Made by a program: the position numbers and the translations under genes. The notes beneath the pieces are model-generated. The model was not told the DNA's origin. It searched no databases and worked only from the letters and a program-made list of their open reading frames with translations. Positions 8,238 to 17,128 of a DNA stretch of 64,000 nucleotides are shown piece after piece. Positions within the stretch are counted from its first letter, which is position 1; each line of letters opens with the position of its first letter. This DNA comes from Thalassolituus sp. UBA674 (GTDB lineage Bacteria > Pseudomonadota > Gammaproteobacteria > Pseudomonadales > Oceanobacteraceae): the NCBI GenBank assembly GCA_002298335.1, contig DBNK01000030.1:14454-78453 (forward strand), given 5' to 3'.

Positions 8238-9474
8238 TACCCAGCACGACGTATTTCTGTGAGGTCAGGCCATCGAGACCGACCGGGCCACGGGCGTGGA
8301 TCTTGTCGGTGGAAATACCGATTTCCGCGCCCAGACCGTATTCAAAACCGTCGGCAAACCGGGTGGAGGCGTTCACCATCACCGATGAGCTGTCGACCTC
8401 GGTGAGGAAGCGGCGCGCCAGGGTGTAGTTCTCAGTGATGATGCTGTCGGTGTGGTGAGAGCCATAATGGTTGATGTGCTCAATGGCAGCATCCAGGGAG
8501 TCGACCACTTTTACCGACAGGATGGGTGCCAGATACTCGGTGTGCCAGTCTTCTTCGGTCGCCGCGATGGCGGACGTCAGATATTCGCAGGTCCGGGCGC
8601 AGCCGCGCAGTTCCACACCGAACTTGGCGTAGGCGGTAGCCAGCTCCGGCAGCAGTTTCTCGGCCACGGTTTCATGCACCAGCAGGGTTTCCATGGTGTT
8701 GCAGGTGCCGTAACGGTGGGTCTTGGCATTGATGGCGATATTCACGGCTTTGACCGGGTCGCACTCGGCATCCAGGTACACGTGGCAGATGCCGTCCAGA
8801 TGCTTGATCACCGGCACACGGGCTTCCTTGCTGATACGCTCAATCAGCCCTTTACCACCGCGTGGCACAATGACATCCACGAATTCCGGCATCGTGATCA
8901 GTGCGCCGACCGCAGCGCGGTCAGTGGTGTTGATGACCTGTACTGCAGCCGCAGGCAGACCGCTCAGTTCCAGACCCCGGCCAATACAGGCAGCGAGCGC
9001 CTGATTGGATTCAATGGCTTCTGAGCCGCCACGCAGAATGGTGGCGTTACCGGATTTCAGGCACAGACTGGCAGCTTCAATGGTGACGTTCGGGCGGCTC
9101 TCGTAAATGATGCCGATGACGCCCAGTGGCACCCGCATCTTACCGATCTGAATACCGGACGGGCGGTATTTCATGTCGGTGATTTCACCCACCGGATCCG
9201 GCAGGGCAGCCACCTGACGCAGGCCTTCAATCATGGTATCGATACGGCCGTCGGTCAGCTGCAGACGGTCCAGCAGTGCGGCATCCAGACCATTGGCTTC
9301 ACCACGGCTCATATCAGCGGCGTTGGCCGCTTTCAGTGCATCGCGGTTGGCTTCAATGTCGTCGGCAATCGCCAGCAGCGCCTGATTTTTCAGGTTGGTG
9401 GAGGCGCGGGCCATGTCGCGTGATGCAGAGCGGGCCTGTGTGCCCACCGCCTGCATGTAGTCGGCAATACTCAT
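8218..9474 (-). CDS. proA: Gamma-glutamyl phosphate reductase
   Basis: ProA, 418 residues, reduces gamma-glutamyl phosphate to glutamate semialdehyde in proline synthesis. It is a member of the aldehyde dehydrogenase superfamily with the catalytic Cys in YGTCNTMETLLV. Other family blocks are GVIGIIYESRPNVTIEAASLCLKSGN, VPRGGKGLI and the C-terminal FADGFEYGLGAEIGISTDKIHARGPVGLDGLTS. First gene of the minus-strand operon. Its pathway partner proB lies about 16 kb away after obgE. Confidence 0.97.
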   Translation of the reverse strand: MSIADYMQAVGTQARSASRDMARASTNLKNQALLAIADDIEANRDALKAANAADMSRGEANGLDAALLDRLQLTDGRIDTMIEGLRQVAALPDPVGEITDMKYRPSGIQIGKMRVPLGVIGIIYESRPNVTIEAASLCLKSGNATILRGGSEAIESNQALAACIGRGLELSGLPAAAVQVINTTDRAAVGALITMPEFVDVIVPRGGKGLIERISKEARVPVIKHLDGICHVYLDAECDPVKAVNIAINAKTHRYGTCNTMETLLVHETVAEKLLPELATAYAKFGVELRGCARTCEYLTSAIAATEEDWHTEYLAPILSVKVVDSLDAAIEHINHYGSHHTDSIITENYTLARRFLTEVDSSSVMVNASTRFADGFEYGLGAEIGISTDKIHARGPVGLDGLTSQKYVVLGNGEIRQ

Positions 9475-9505
9475 TGGTCTTCCGGGTCGGTCAGTGAAAG
9501 TGCGC

Positions 9506-9534
9506 AGTATACACCAAGGGCACGTGTGAATAAC
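9506..9534 (-). promoter_or_regulatory. Sigma-70-like promoter of the proA operon
   Basis: On the minus strand GTTATT (9529-9534), a 17-nt spacer, then TATACT (9506-9511), about 32 bp before the proA start. The -10 box is strong and the -35 weak. It faces away from the promoter at 9577-9604. Confidence 0.6.
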
Positions 9535-9576
9535 CCGCGCCGTGACGGTGCCACCTGACGGCTGGCCTGTGACAAT

Positions 9577-9604
9577 TTGTTACCCGCGGGTCAGCGACTA
9601 CACT
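9577..9604 (+). promoter_or_regulatory. Sigma-70-like promoter of the degenerate GGDEF pair
   Basis: TTGTTA (9577-9582), a 16-nt spacer and TACACT (9599-9604), 38 bp upstream of the preferred TTG start at 9642. Predicted by eye only. Confidence 0.5.
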
Positions 9605-9641
9605 TAACAACACACATGATGCCGCCAGAGGAGTGAACGGG

Positions 9642-10565
9642 TTGAATTCAGACCATATGAAGTTGCACAGGGTAAAAGGGACTTACCTTTTACTGATCGC
9701 TGCAGGTCTTGGGTTACTGGTCATTCTGGATATTGTCAGCGGTCAGGGGCAGCAGGCCCTGATGACGCTGGCCTGTGCTGTGGTACTGGTGGTGTATGCC
9801 CTTCTCATGCCATTGCGCGGTCGCCGCCCGCCTGGGGTATGGCCACTGTTAACGGCCCTGCCTCTGACCGCCGGTGCCGGATTTTACGGCGCCATCAGTG
9901 CTGATCTGTCGGTTATCTGGTCGTTTCTGTTCTGCGGTCTGGCTGTCTTTCTTCTCAGCTTTCGTCAGGCCTGTCTGCTGATCCCCCTGTACAGTCTGGT
10001 GTGGCTGATCGCGGTGTTGGGTAACTTTCCGGCCATGGCCGCGGCACCGGTTATTTTTACCTACAGTATCTGTGCCGTGCTGGCGCTGAGTTACGCCTGG
10101 GTGAACGAAACCAACCTGCGCAACCTGAGTGCGGTCGCCAATACGGATCCGGTGACCATGGTTTATAACCAGTACCAGTTCACCCTTGATCTCGGCCGGG
10201 AAATGACGCGCGCTGAACGTCTGATGGACGAGTTGTATCTGGTGGGGGTGCGTCCGCCCCAGATCTGGAATGATCTGGGCGCCGATGACTATGAGCGGCG
10301 TCTGAATTATCTGGCCGGGCAATTGCGCAGCTGTCTGAAAAAAACCGACACCTGCTACCGCCTCGACAGTGATGACTTCGTGCTGTTGACGCCACACAGC
10401 AGTGCGGAAGAAACCGATGTGTTTATGACCAAGGTATCGGAGGTTCTGGCTCACAGCGAGTACAGCGAACTGCAGCGTCTGAAAATGTGCCGCACCAGCC
10501 ATGTGCCGGGCGAAGAAGTGGATGCCATGGTGCAGAAAATCGGGGAGTCTCTGAATGCTGTCTGA
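9642..10565 (+). CDS. Six-TM membrane protein with degenerate GGDEF domain (first of a pair)
   Basis: 307 residues from the preferred start. About six hydrophobic helices fill the first ~170 residues. A GGDEF-like domain follows: TDPVTMVYNQYQF matches the TDxLTGLxNRRxF opening, and CYRLDSDDFVLLTP sits where RxGGDEFxxLLP belongs. The GGDEF signature is therefore DSDDF, so diguanylate cyclase activity is unlikely, and no EAL domain is present. A regulatory or c-di-GMP-sensing role is inference. Start choice: the Shine-Dalgarno AGAGGAG (9627-9633) is 8 bases from TTG 9642, overlaps a possible GTG at 9633 and is too far from ATG 9657. It overlaps the next gene by 11 bp. Confidence 0.75.
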   Translation: MNSDHMKLHRVKGTYLLLIAAGLGLLVILDIVSGQGQQALMTLACAVVLVVYALLMPLRGRRPPGVWPLLTALPLTAGAGFYGAISADLSVIWSFLFCGLAVFLLSFRQACLLIPLYSLVWLIAVLGNFPAMAAAPVIFTYSICAVLALSYAWVNETNLRNLSAVANTDPVTMVYNQYQFTLDLGREMTRAERLMDELYLVGVRPPQIWNDLGADDYERRLNYLAGQLRSCLKKTDTCYRLDSDDFVLLTPHSSAEETDVFMTKVSEVLAHSEYSELQRLKMCRTSHVPGEEVDAMVQKIGESLNAV

Positions 10566-11571
10566 TGATCGGTCGCTGACCCTGTCGCTCAATCAGGTCT
10601 ATCCGGACCGTCTGGTACTGCGTATTCAGGTACTGGTGTACCTGTTGCTGGCGGGGCTGCTGAGTCTGCTGATGCTGTTTCAGTATGCCAACGGCATGTA
10701 CGGCACGGTATTGGCTGAAATGCTGGTGATTCCGGCGCTGCTGATGGGCGTGGGGTATCTGCTGATCCGCCGGGAAACCACCGGGCAGAATCTGGTGCAT
10801 TCGCTGTTGGTGGGGCTGCTGGCGGCGGCGCTTCTCTGGAACCTGCCGGATTACCCGCAGCTGAACCTTTACCTGCTGCTGATTGTGCCCCTGGTCGCCT
10901 CGTTGGTGTTGCCGCTGCAACCGGCGGCCATTCTGACGGCGGCGGTGTGGCTGATCATGACTGTGCTGCTGCTGGTCTCCGTGAATGTGGCCGAAGCGTT
11001 GCGTTACAGTCTGTGGTTTATGCTGTTTGCCGGTTCGGTCTTCAGTTTCGCCTGGCTGAGCCTGAGCCACGGTCTGAATATGCTCAGTCTGTCACTGACC
11101 GACCCCTTGTCCGGTGCTTACAACAGCAAACACTTTCCCCATGTGCTGGAGCGCGAAGCCGCCTGCAGCGAAGTTACCGGACAGGATGTCAGCCTGATTG
11201 CGATTGTGCTGGATGACTATCAGCAGCTGACCGATCTGTATACCCATCAGGAAATGTCACAGTTTCTTCCCCGCCTGACCAGCCGTATCCGCCAGTTGAT
11301 CCGGGGCGAGGATGATATTTTCCGTCTGCGCGAAGACCTGCTGGTGCTGGTGTTGCCGAACTGTGGTGAAGAGGGGGCGGTGGTGCTGAATGAGCGCATC
11401 AGCCGTCGTCTGGAAGAGCAGAACTGGGAGCCCATGTCTGAACTCAGTATCAGTGTGACGGCGGTTACGCTGCAGATTGAGGAAAGTGCCACTGAGCTGT
11501 CGCAGCGGCTGATGAAGCTGCTGCAGAAAAAGCGTCACACCACCTTGCAGATGTCAGCCTTCAGCGGCTGA
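10555..11571 (+). CDS. Six-TM membrane protein with degenerate GGDEF domain (second of a pair)
   Basis: 338 residues with the same architecture as its upstream neighbour: about six hydrophobic helices up to residue ~180, then a GGDEF-fold domain. TDPLSGAYNSKHFPHVL is the opening motif, and IFRLREDLLVLVLPN occupies the active-site strand, so GGDEF has become LREDL and both metal-binding acids and glycines are lost. It is very likely catalytically dead. The start lies inside the previous gene with an 11-bp overlap and a Shine-Dalgarno (GGGGAG) 8 bases upstream, so the pair is translationally coupled and probably arose by duplication. Its 3' end overlaps the convergent methyltransferase gene by 11 bp. 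Confidence 0.75.
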   Translation: MLSDDRSLTLSLNQVYPDRLVLRIQVLVYLLLAGLLSLLMLFQYANGMYGTVLAEMLVIPALLMGVGYLLIRRETTGQNLVHSLLVGLLAAALLWNLPDYPQLNLYLLLIVPLVASLVLPLQPAAILTAAVWLIMTVLLLVSVNVAEALRYSLWFMLFAGSVFSFAWLSLSHGLNMLSLSLTDPLSGAYNSKHFPHVLEREAACSEVTGQDVSLIAIVLDDYQQLTDLYTHQEMSQFLPRLTSRIRQLIRGEDDIFRLREDLLVLVLPNCGEEGAVVLNERISRRLEEQNWEPMSELSISVTAVTLQIEESATELSQRLMKLLQKKRHTTLQMSAFSG

Positions 11572-12403
11572 CCGAGCACTTGATGATGCGCACCAGAGTT
11601 TTGATTTTGACTTCCGGCAGCAGCGGCAGTTTGCCGTAATAGCTGGCCGGATCAATTACTTCGACGTCGTTAAAGCCATCTTCCTGAAAGCCCTTCTGGA
11701 TGGCTTCGTCTGAGGGGTAGTGCAGGGGCCAGTCACCCTTGGTAAGAAAGCCCACGGTTTTCTGTGCAAATTTCACATAACGATACGACGGGTGATCGGC
11801 AAAGTCCGGATACAGCTCAGTGATGTACCAGCCTTGCGGAAAGCGTTTCAGAGCATCGGCCATGCGCGACCAGACTTCACGTATCACCGGCAGTTCGAAG
11901 TAATTCACCAGCCCTTCGGTGACGATGATCGTCTTCTGTTGCGGGTCGAGACTTTCAAGAATGCCTTTGATGGATTCCGGACCTGCGGTATTGAACACGT
12001 CGCAGACGCGCAGTTCCTGGCCGGGCAGATCGGTGCCGTCGAGTAATTCACGCTTTTTCGCGACAATGCCGGGCAGGTCGCATTCCACATAACGGATGTG
12101 CGGGTATTTCTTGCGGAAGCGGTAGCCGCGCGGTGACAGTCCGCAGGCCAGCTCGACAATCTGCGTGACACCTTCTTTTTCAATCAGCTCTTCGACCTTA
12201 TGGTCGATAACGGTGTGGCGCTGCAGCAGAAAAATATCAATATCAGCACCGCCGACCAGTCGCAGGAAGGCATTGATGGGAGCTGCAATCATATTGATAC
12301 GGCGACCGGTGTCGGTGATGAAGTTCTTCGCAGACAAGCCGTGCTTGTACCAGATATAGCCGGTGTAGTGGGCGCTGACGCTGATGCGCGATGTATCTGT
12401 CAT
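11561..12403 (-). CDS. LCMT-like class I SAM-dependent methyltransferase
   Basis: 280 residues. Motif I is IVELACGLSPRGYRF, followed by acidic residues at the end of strand 2 (IRYVECDLPGIVAKKREL). IIVTEGLVNYFELPVIREVW resembles the leucine carboxyl methyltransferase/PPM1 family (Pfam LCM), which in bacteria mostly modifies small molecules or unknown proteins. No signal peptide. Substrate unknown. It runs convergently into the second GGDEF-like gene with an 11-bp overlap and lies downstream of the small coiled-coil gene by about 50 bp on the same strand. Confidence 0.75.
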   Translation of the reverse strand: MTDTSRISVSAHYTGYIWYKHGLSAKNFITDTGRRINMIAAPINAFLRLVGGADIDIFLLQRHTVIDHKVEELIEKEGVTQIVELACGLSPRGYRFRKKYPHIRYVECDLPGIVAKKRELLDGTDLPGQELRVCDVFNTAGPESIKGILESLDPQQKTIIVTEGLVNYFELPVIREVWSRMADALKRFPQGWYITELYPDFADHPSYRYVKFAQKTVGFLTKGDWPLHYPSDEAIQKGFQEDGFNDVEVIDPASYYGKLPLLPEVKIKTLVRIIKCSVSR

Positions 12404-12456
12404 GGTTGTTCTCTTTATTATTTCCCGGCCTTAGCCACGCCGTTGAATCAGCCTGT

Positions 12457-12714
12457 TCAGTGGTTATCTGCGTTACGGCTGCGCTCGTATTCCAGATCTT
12501 TGCGGACGCTGTTCAGCTGGTAATCCAGATCCGCTGCTTTCTGTTTCAGCTCACGGTTTTCAACCAGCAGGGCCTGATGCTGCTCGGCCGTTTCTTTCAT
12601 GGCCTGTTCAACCTCGGCGGCGGCACCGCGCCAGCGCTTGTTCAGATAGAGGGCCGTACCGGCGGCACCCAGGACAAAGCTGGAAAGAATAATAGCGATC
12701 AGGATTACAGGCAT
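12457..12714 (-). CDS. Small membrane-anchored coiled-coil protein, 85 aa
   Basis: Not recognised. One N-terminal TM helix (about 2-23, VILIAIILSSFVLGAAGTALYL), then a charged helical region rich in Glu/Gln/Lys (about 30-80) with a heptad-like pattern (ALLVENRELKQKAADLDYQL). It is probably anchored in the inner membrane with the coiled coil in the cytosol. It has its own predicted promoter and is transcribed divergently from the DUF3549 gene. Confidence 0.6.
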   Translation of the reverse strand: MPVILIAIILSSFVLGAAGTALYLNKRWRGAAAEVEQAMKETAEQHQALLVENRELKQKAADLDYQLNSVRKDLEYERSRNADNH

Positions 12715-12750
12715 CTCAGAGCGGACCGGCTGTCAGTGACTTGTGCCCGC

Positions 12751-12778
12751 ATGATAGCGGAATCCCGGGGCGGATCAA
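12751..12778 (-). promoter_or_regulatory. Sigma-70-like promoter of the 85-aa gene
   Basis: Minus-strand TTGATC (12773-12778), a 16-nt spacer and TATCAT (12751-12756), 37 bp before the start at 12714. Read by eye. Confidence 0.5.
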
Positions 12779-12875
12779 AACCGTAAAACCGGGCCGCAGA
12801 TGCAGCCGGGCTCTGCATCCGTTACCATGCACGCGATTCCGCCAGACCAGACACTCACTCCAGACAGGACAAGCA

Positions 12876-13886
12876 ATGACCATCAGTCAGCTCGTGGCCA
12901 CCAGTGGCGCACAGATGCGGGTTTTTGATATGGGCCGCCGCATCAGCAAAATCGGCCGTAAAGAGTTTGAAGCCTTTGAAGAACTCGCCCGTCCGTACCC
13001 GTCACCGTATCTGCGCCATGCCTGGCTGGGAATTCTCAGCTGGAATCCGAAACAGGCGGGGCAGCACAACATCTGGTTTCTGAAGCTGCCACTGGACGAA
13101 CAGAATATTCTGCAGCCCGGCCCGCGTGATGCGTTCCTGCAACACTGGCTGCGGGTTGTCGCCAATCCGGATCAGGAACACGGCGAAGCGCCCTGCAGTT
13201 TCAAACCCGATGCCAGCCGCATGGCCTATTTTCATGCACTGGCCCTGCGTCTGCTCGGCCAGCCCACCACACAGTATTACGCCACCGCCCGGGCCTACCT
13301 GAGTGGCGATAATGACTTTTCGCAGTGGCAGCATCTGGGTCTGCAGGGGCTGGCAGAAGTGGTTGCCCGGATAGATGAAGACCATAATCAGGAACTGATC
13401 GCCTCGGCCATGACGTCTATGCCTGCAGTACCGCGGAATGCTCTGCTGGGCTTTCTCGAAAATGCGGAAGCAGGCCCGCAGCTGACCAATGCCCTCAACG
13501 ATGCACTGGCGCAGGTGATGGCAGAGATTCCGCAGGCTGCTGATCTGGCCGCGTTTGCCCGGGCGTTGTCGGCCAGTGTGAGTGTGGATCAGCGTCAGCA
13601 GCTGCTGGATCTGATGATGTTGCACCCGGCAGCCCGGGATGTGGAAGTGATCAGTGCCCTGGGCAGCCGCTGCTGGCAGGATCTCGAAGGACGACGTTTA
13701 CACAATTATCTGGAACTTCTGGCCGCCCTGGGTGATCAGGTATTTTCAGCACTGATCGCTGATCTGATGACGTTGCCCGGAATGCGGGGACGGATTCTTG
13801 AAGCTTTCCGTAATCCGCAGCGCAGCGATCAGCTGAGTACCGCCATTGGTCATCTGATGGCTGCTGCCCGGGGGCAGATGCAATAA
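12876..13886 (+). CDS. DUF3549 family protein
   Basis: 336 residues. The opening (MTISQLVATSGAQMRVFDMGRRISKI) and the block RPYPSPYLRHAWLGILSWNP are what I recognise as the DUF3549 family of gammaproteobacteria, whose function is unknown. No signal peptide, TM segment or known catalytic motif. The C-terminal half is helical with many Leu/Ala/Gln. The frame extends upstream to 12741, but that stretch is Arg/Pro-rich and unlike the family. ATG 12876 gives the family N-terminus. Confidence 0.8.
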   Translation: MTISQLVATSGAQMRVFDMGRRISKIGRKEFEAFEELARPYPSPYLRHAWLGILSWNPKQAGQHNIWFLKLPLDEQNILQPGPRDAFLQHWLRVVANPDQEHGEAPCSFKPDASRMAYFHALALRLLGQPTTQYYATARAYLSGDNDFSQWQHLGLQGLAEVVARIDEDHNQELIASAMTSMPAVPRNALLGFLENAEAGPQLTNALNDALAQVMAEIPQAADLAAFARALSASVSVDQRQQLLDLMMLHPAARDVEVISALGSRCWQDLEGRRLHNYLELLAALGDQVFSALIADLMTLPGMRGRILEAFRNPQRSDQLSTAIGHLMAAARGQMQ

Positions 13887-14001
13887 GTCTCTGCTCTGCG
13901 GCGCCGGGCGCCTCTTTCCGGGAGGCTTCCGGGGCCATCGGGTGAACTTGTCGGTCAGGGCGTGCTACTATTCCTCAAACCAGTAAAGTTACTCTTGTCT
14001 C

Positions 14002-15150
14002 ATGCGTTTATTCAAAATTTCCTGTTTGTTCCTTGCCGCTGTTTTTGCTGTTTCATCACACGCCGAAAGTCTGATCCCCAAGCCGCCCGCTCTGAATGCC
14101 TCTGCCTGGATTCTGGTGGACGCCGAAAGTGGCACCGTACTGGCTGAGCACAACGCTGATGAGCGTCTGCCTCCGGCCAGTATGACCAAGATGATGACCA
14201 GCTACATTGCTGTTCACGAGATCATGGAAGGTAAGGTCAGCGAAGATACCCAGGTGCCGATCAGCGTCAACGCCTGGAAAAAAGGCGGTTCCAAAATGTG
14301 GGTGCGGGAAGGAACTGAGGTGGCTCTGATTGACCTGCTGCGCGGCATCATTGTGCAGTCGGGTAATGACGCGTCAATCGCGGTTGCTGAATATTTTGCC
14401 GGTTCCGAATCTGCATTTGCCGGCTGGATGAACCAGTACGCACAGAACTTCGGCATGACCAATACGAATTTCGAGAATGCCACCGGCTGGCCTGCGGAAG
14501 GGCATCTGTCCACCGCCCGCGATCTGGCGACCCTGGCTCTGCACATCATTAACGATCACCCGGATTATTATGGGCTGTATGCGGAGAAATATTATGAATA
14601 TAACGACATCCGTCAGCCCAACCGTAACCAGTTGTTGTGGCGTGATGCCAGTGTTGATGGTCTGAAAACCGGTCATACTGACGAAGCCGGATACTGTCTC
14701 ACGGCATCGGCCAAAAAAGATGAGACACGCCTTATTTCCGTGGTGATGGGCACCTCCAGTGAATCTGCCCGCACCCAGGAAACCCAGAAGCTGCTGTCCT
14801 ATGGCTTCCGTTACTTTGAAACGCACAAACTCTACAGTGCCGGTGAAATTCTCAGCACCGAAGACGTCTGGCTGGGTAAAACCGATACCGTCACACTAAC
14901 GCTGGCAGATGATCTGTACCTGACTCTGCCGCGTGGCAGCATTGATGAGCTGCAGGCTGACATCGTTACTCCGGATTACCCGGAAGCGCCGCTGAAAGCC
15001 GGCCAGGCCGTCGGCACCCTGAGCATCCGTATTGGTGATGAAGTGCTGGCGGAACGTCCGCTGGTGGCGGCGGAAGATGTGGAAGAAGCCGGTTTCTTCG
15101 GACGTCTGTTCGGTGGTATCAAACTCTTCTTTATCCGCCTGTTCGGCTGA
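14002..15150 (+). CDS. dacA: D-alanyl-D-alanine carboxypeptidase (PBP5/6 type)
   Basis: 382 residues. It removes the terminal D-Ala from peptidoglycan pentapeptides on the periplasmic side of the inner membrane. Cleavable signal peptide ending near SSHAES. The three penicillin-binding motifs are present: SMTK in LPPASMTKMMTSY, SGN in IVQSGNDASIAVAEY and KTG in VDGLKTGHTDEAGYC. A beta-rich PBP5 C-terminal domain follows, ending in an amphipathic membrane-anchoring helix (GFFGRLFGGIKLFFIRLFG). It heads dacA-ybeD-lipB-lipA. Confidence 0.97.
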   Translation: MRLFKISCLFLAAVFAVSSHAESLIPKPPALNASAWILVDAESGTVLAEHNADERLPPASMTKMMTSYIAVHEIMEGKVSEDTQVPISVNAWKKGGSKMWVREGTEVALIDLLRGIIVQSGNDASIAVAEYFAGSESAFAGWMNQYAQNFGMTNTNFENATGWPAEGHLSTARDLATLALHIINDHPDYYGLYAEKYYEYNDIRQPNRNQLLWRDASVDGLKTGHTDEAGYCLTASAKKDETRLISVVMGTSSESARTQETQKLLSYGFRYFETHKLYSAGEILSTEDVWLGKTDTVTLTLADDLYLTLPRGSIDELQADIVTPDYPEAPLKAGQAVGTLSIRIGDEVLAERPLVAAEDVEEAGFFGRLFGGIKLFFIRLFG

Positions 15151-15227
15151 CCTGCCAGAACGCGCTGTCTGACTTGCAATATGGGGCATGCGGCCCCATA
15201 TTCACCGGAGTCTGAGAGGAATCCCGT

Positions 15228-15500
15228 GTGACCCAGCCCGAAGCCCCTAAAATTGAATTCCCCTGTCCTGACTATCCGATCAAGGTGGTCGGCACCGCCA
15301 TTGATAACTACGAACGTATCGTCGTGGATATCGTGCGCGTGCATGCTGAAGACTGCGATTTCGAGCGGATCCGCGTGCAGGAAAGTTCCAATGGCCGTTT
15401 CCGCTCCGTCACTCTGTACATCACCGCCACGGGTAAAGAGCAGCTGGTGAACATCCATAAGGATCTGACCGCTCATCCCAGCGTGAAAATGGTGATCTGA
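15228..15500 (+). CDS. ybeD: YbeD/UPF0250 (DUF493) family protein
   Basis: 90 residues with a GTG start. The small ferredoxin-like DUF493 fold is shown by IEFPCPDYPIKVVG, ESSNGRFRSVTLYITATGKEQL and the C-terminal HPSVKMVI. YbeD is conserved between dacA and lipB across gammaproteobacteria. An ACT-like regulatory role is suspected in the literature but not established. The TGA stop shares one base with the lipB ATG, so the two are translationally coupled. Confidence 0.93.
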   Translation: MTQPEAPKIEFPCPDYPIKVVGTAIDNYERIVVDIVRVHAEDCDFERIRVQESSNGRFRSVTLYITATGKEQLVNIHKDLTAHPSVKMVI

Positions 15501-16129
15501 TGCAGATCCGCCAGCTCGGTCTGGTTGATTATCAGCCGGTCTGTGATGAGATGTCGGCCATTACCGACAGCCGTGGGCCGGATGCCGAAGATCAGCTGTG
15601 GTTTCTGCAGCATCACCCTGTGTTTACTCAGGGGCAGGCCGGTAAAGCAGAGCATCTGCTGTTTACCGGCGATATTCCCGTGATTCAGACCGACCGTGGC
15701 GGGCAGGTGACCTACCATGGTCCGGGCCAGCTGGTGGTCTATCCTCTGATTGATCTGAACCGGCTTGGCTGGGGTCCGCGGCAGCTGGTCACAGCACTGG
15801 AACAGGCGATCATCGCCACGCTGGCGGAGTGGGACATTGACGCAGCGGCACGCGCTGATGCGCCGGGTGTGTATACCAAAGGGCGTAAAATCGCCTCATT
15901 GGGGCTGCGTATCCGCAAGGGCCGCTCCTTTCATGGTCTGGCGCTGAATATCGATATGGATCTGGAGCCGTTTCACCGCATTAACCCTTGTGGTTATGCC
16001 GGGATGGAAATGACCCAGATGACGGCCGAGACCGACCGGCCGGTGGATTTTAATGAGGTGGCACAACGCCTCGAACATCATCTTCTGGCGCAGCTGGTGA
16101 TCCCGGCGGCGACAGCAACTGCAGATTAA
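15500..16129 (+). CDS. lipB: Octanoyltransferase LipB
   Basis: 209 residues. It transfers octanoate from acyl carrier protein to lipoyl domains, the first step of lipoate synthesis. Family motifs: RGGQVTYHGPGQLVVYPL, the catalytic Lys region YTKGRKIASLGLRI with GRSFHGLALN, and the thioester-forming Cys in INPCGYAGMEMTQM. Start and ybeD stop form TGATG. lipA, the next enzyme, follows after 8 bp. Confidence 0.97.
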   Translation: MQIRQLGLVDYQPVCDEMSAITDSRGPDAEDQLWFLQHHPVFTQGQAGKAEHLLFTGDIPVIQTDRGGQVTYHGPGQLVVYPLIDLNRLGWGPRQLVTALEQAIIATLAEWDIDAAARADAPGVYTKGRKIASLGLRIRKGRSFHGLALNIDMDLEPFHRINPCGYAGMEMTQMTAETDRPVDFNEVAQRLEHHLLAQLVIPAATATAD

Positions 16130-16137
16130 CAGGCGGA

Positions 16138-17124
16138 ATGAGCATGTCTGACAGTCCCAAGACCGTACACAAGGTCGTCCAGGGAGAAAAACTGCGCGGC
16201 GCTGACAAGGTTGCCCGTATCCCGATCAAGGTGATCCCGACTGAGGAAATTCCGCGTAAGCCGGACTGGATCCGCGTGCGTATTCCGGCGACCCCGAAGA
16301 TCAATGAAATCAAAGACAAGTTGCGCAAGCACCGCCTGCACACGGTCTGTGAAGAGGCCAGCTGCCCGAACATCGGTGAATGTTTCGGCGGCGGAACGGC
16401 CACCTTTATGATCATGGGTGACATCTGTACCCGCCGCTGCCCCTTCTGCGACGTGGGCCATGGCCGCCCGAATCCGCTGGATACCGAAGAACCGGAAAAC
16501 CTTGCCATCGCCATTGCCGATATGGGCCTCAAATATGTGGTGGTGACTTCTGTTGACCGTGATGATCTGCGGGATGGTGGGGCTCAGCACTTTGCCGACT
16601 GCATCAGCCGTACCCGTGAACACAGCCCGCACATTCAGATGGAGATTCTGGTGCCGGACTTCCGTGGCCGTATGGAGATCGCGCTGGATATTCTCTCTGA
16701 AACTCAGCCCGACGTGTTTAACCACAACCTAGAAACTGTGCCGCGTCTGTATAAGGAATGCCGTCCGGGTTCGGATTACCAGTGGTCTCTGACGCTGCTG
16801 AAAGAATACAAAGCCCGCAACCCGGACATCGTCACCAAATCCGGGTTGATGCTGGGCCTGGGTGAAACCAACGAAGAAGTGATTGAAGTGATGCACGATA
16901 TGCGTGCTCATAACATCGACCACATTACCCTCGGGCAGTACCTGCAACCCAGCCGTAACCACTCGCCGGTGAAGCGTTTTGTGACGCCGGAAGAGTTCAA
17001 GGAACTGGGTGATATTGCTAAGTCACTGGGCTTTATCCGCGTGACCAGTGGTCCACTGGTGCGTTCGTCGTACCACGCCGATCAGCAGGCTGAAGGCGTC
17101 GATGTCGGCAGTGGCCTGAGCTGA
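16138..17124 (+). CDS. lipA: Lipoyl synthase LipA
   Basis: Radical-SAM enzyme, 328 residues, inserting two sulfurs into octanoyl-carrier domains. The auxiliary-cluster motif CX4CX5C is CEEASCPNIGEC and the radical-SAM motif CX3CX2C is CTRRCPFC. The C-terminal SSYHA serine ligand region is present (VRSSYHADQQAEG). A second ATG two codons in (16144) is an equally possible start. It ends 4 bp before a small membrane-protein gene. Confidence 0.97.
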   Translation: MSMSDSPKTVHKVVQGEKLRGADKVARIPIKVIPTEEIPRKPDWIRVRIPATPKINEIKDKLRKHRLHTVCEEASCPNIGECFGGGTATFMIMGDICTRRCPFCDVGHGRPNPLDTEEPENLAIAIADMGLKYVVVTSVDRDDLRDGGAQHFADCISRTREHSPHIQMEILVPDFRGRMEIALDILSETQPDVFNHNLETVPRLYKECRPGSDYQWSLTLLKEYKARNPDIVTKSGLMLGLGETNEEVIEVMHDMRAHNIDHITLGQYLQPSRNHSPVKRFVTPEEFKELGDIAKSLGFIRVTSGPLVRSSYHADQQAEGVDVGSGLS

Positions 17125-17128
17125 GTCC

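Noticed and set aside
9633..9641. GTG start at 9633 for the first GGDEF-like gene
   Set aside because: This GTG overlaps its own would-be Shine-Dalgarno (AGAGGAG); the TTG at 9642 has proper spacing.
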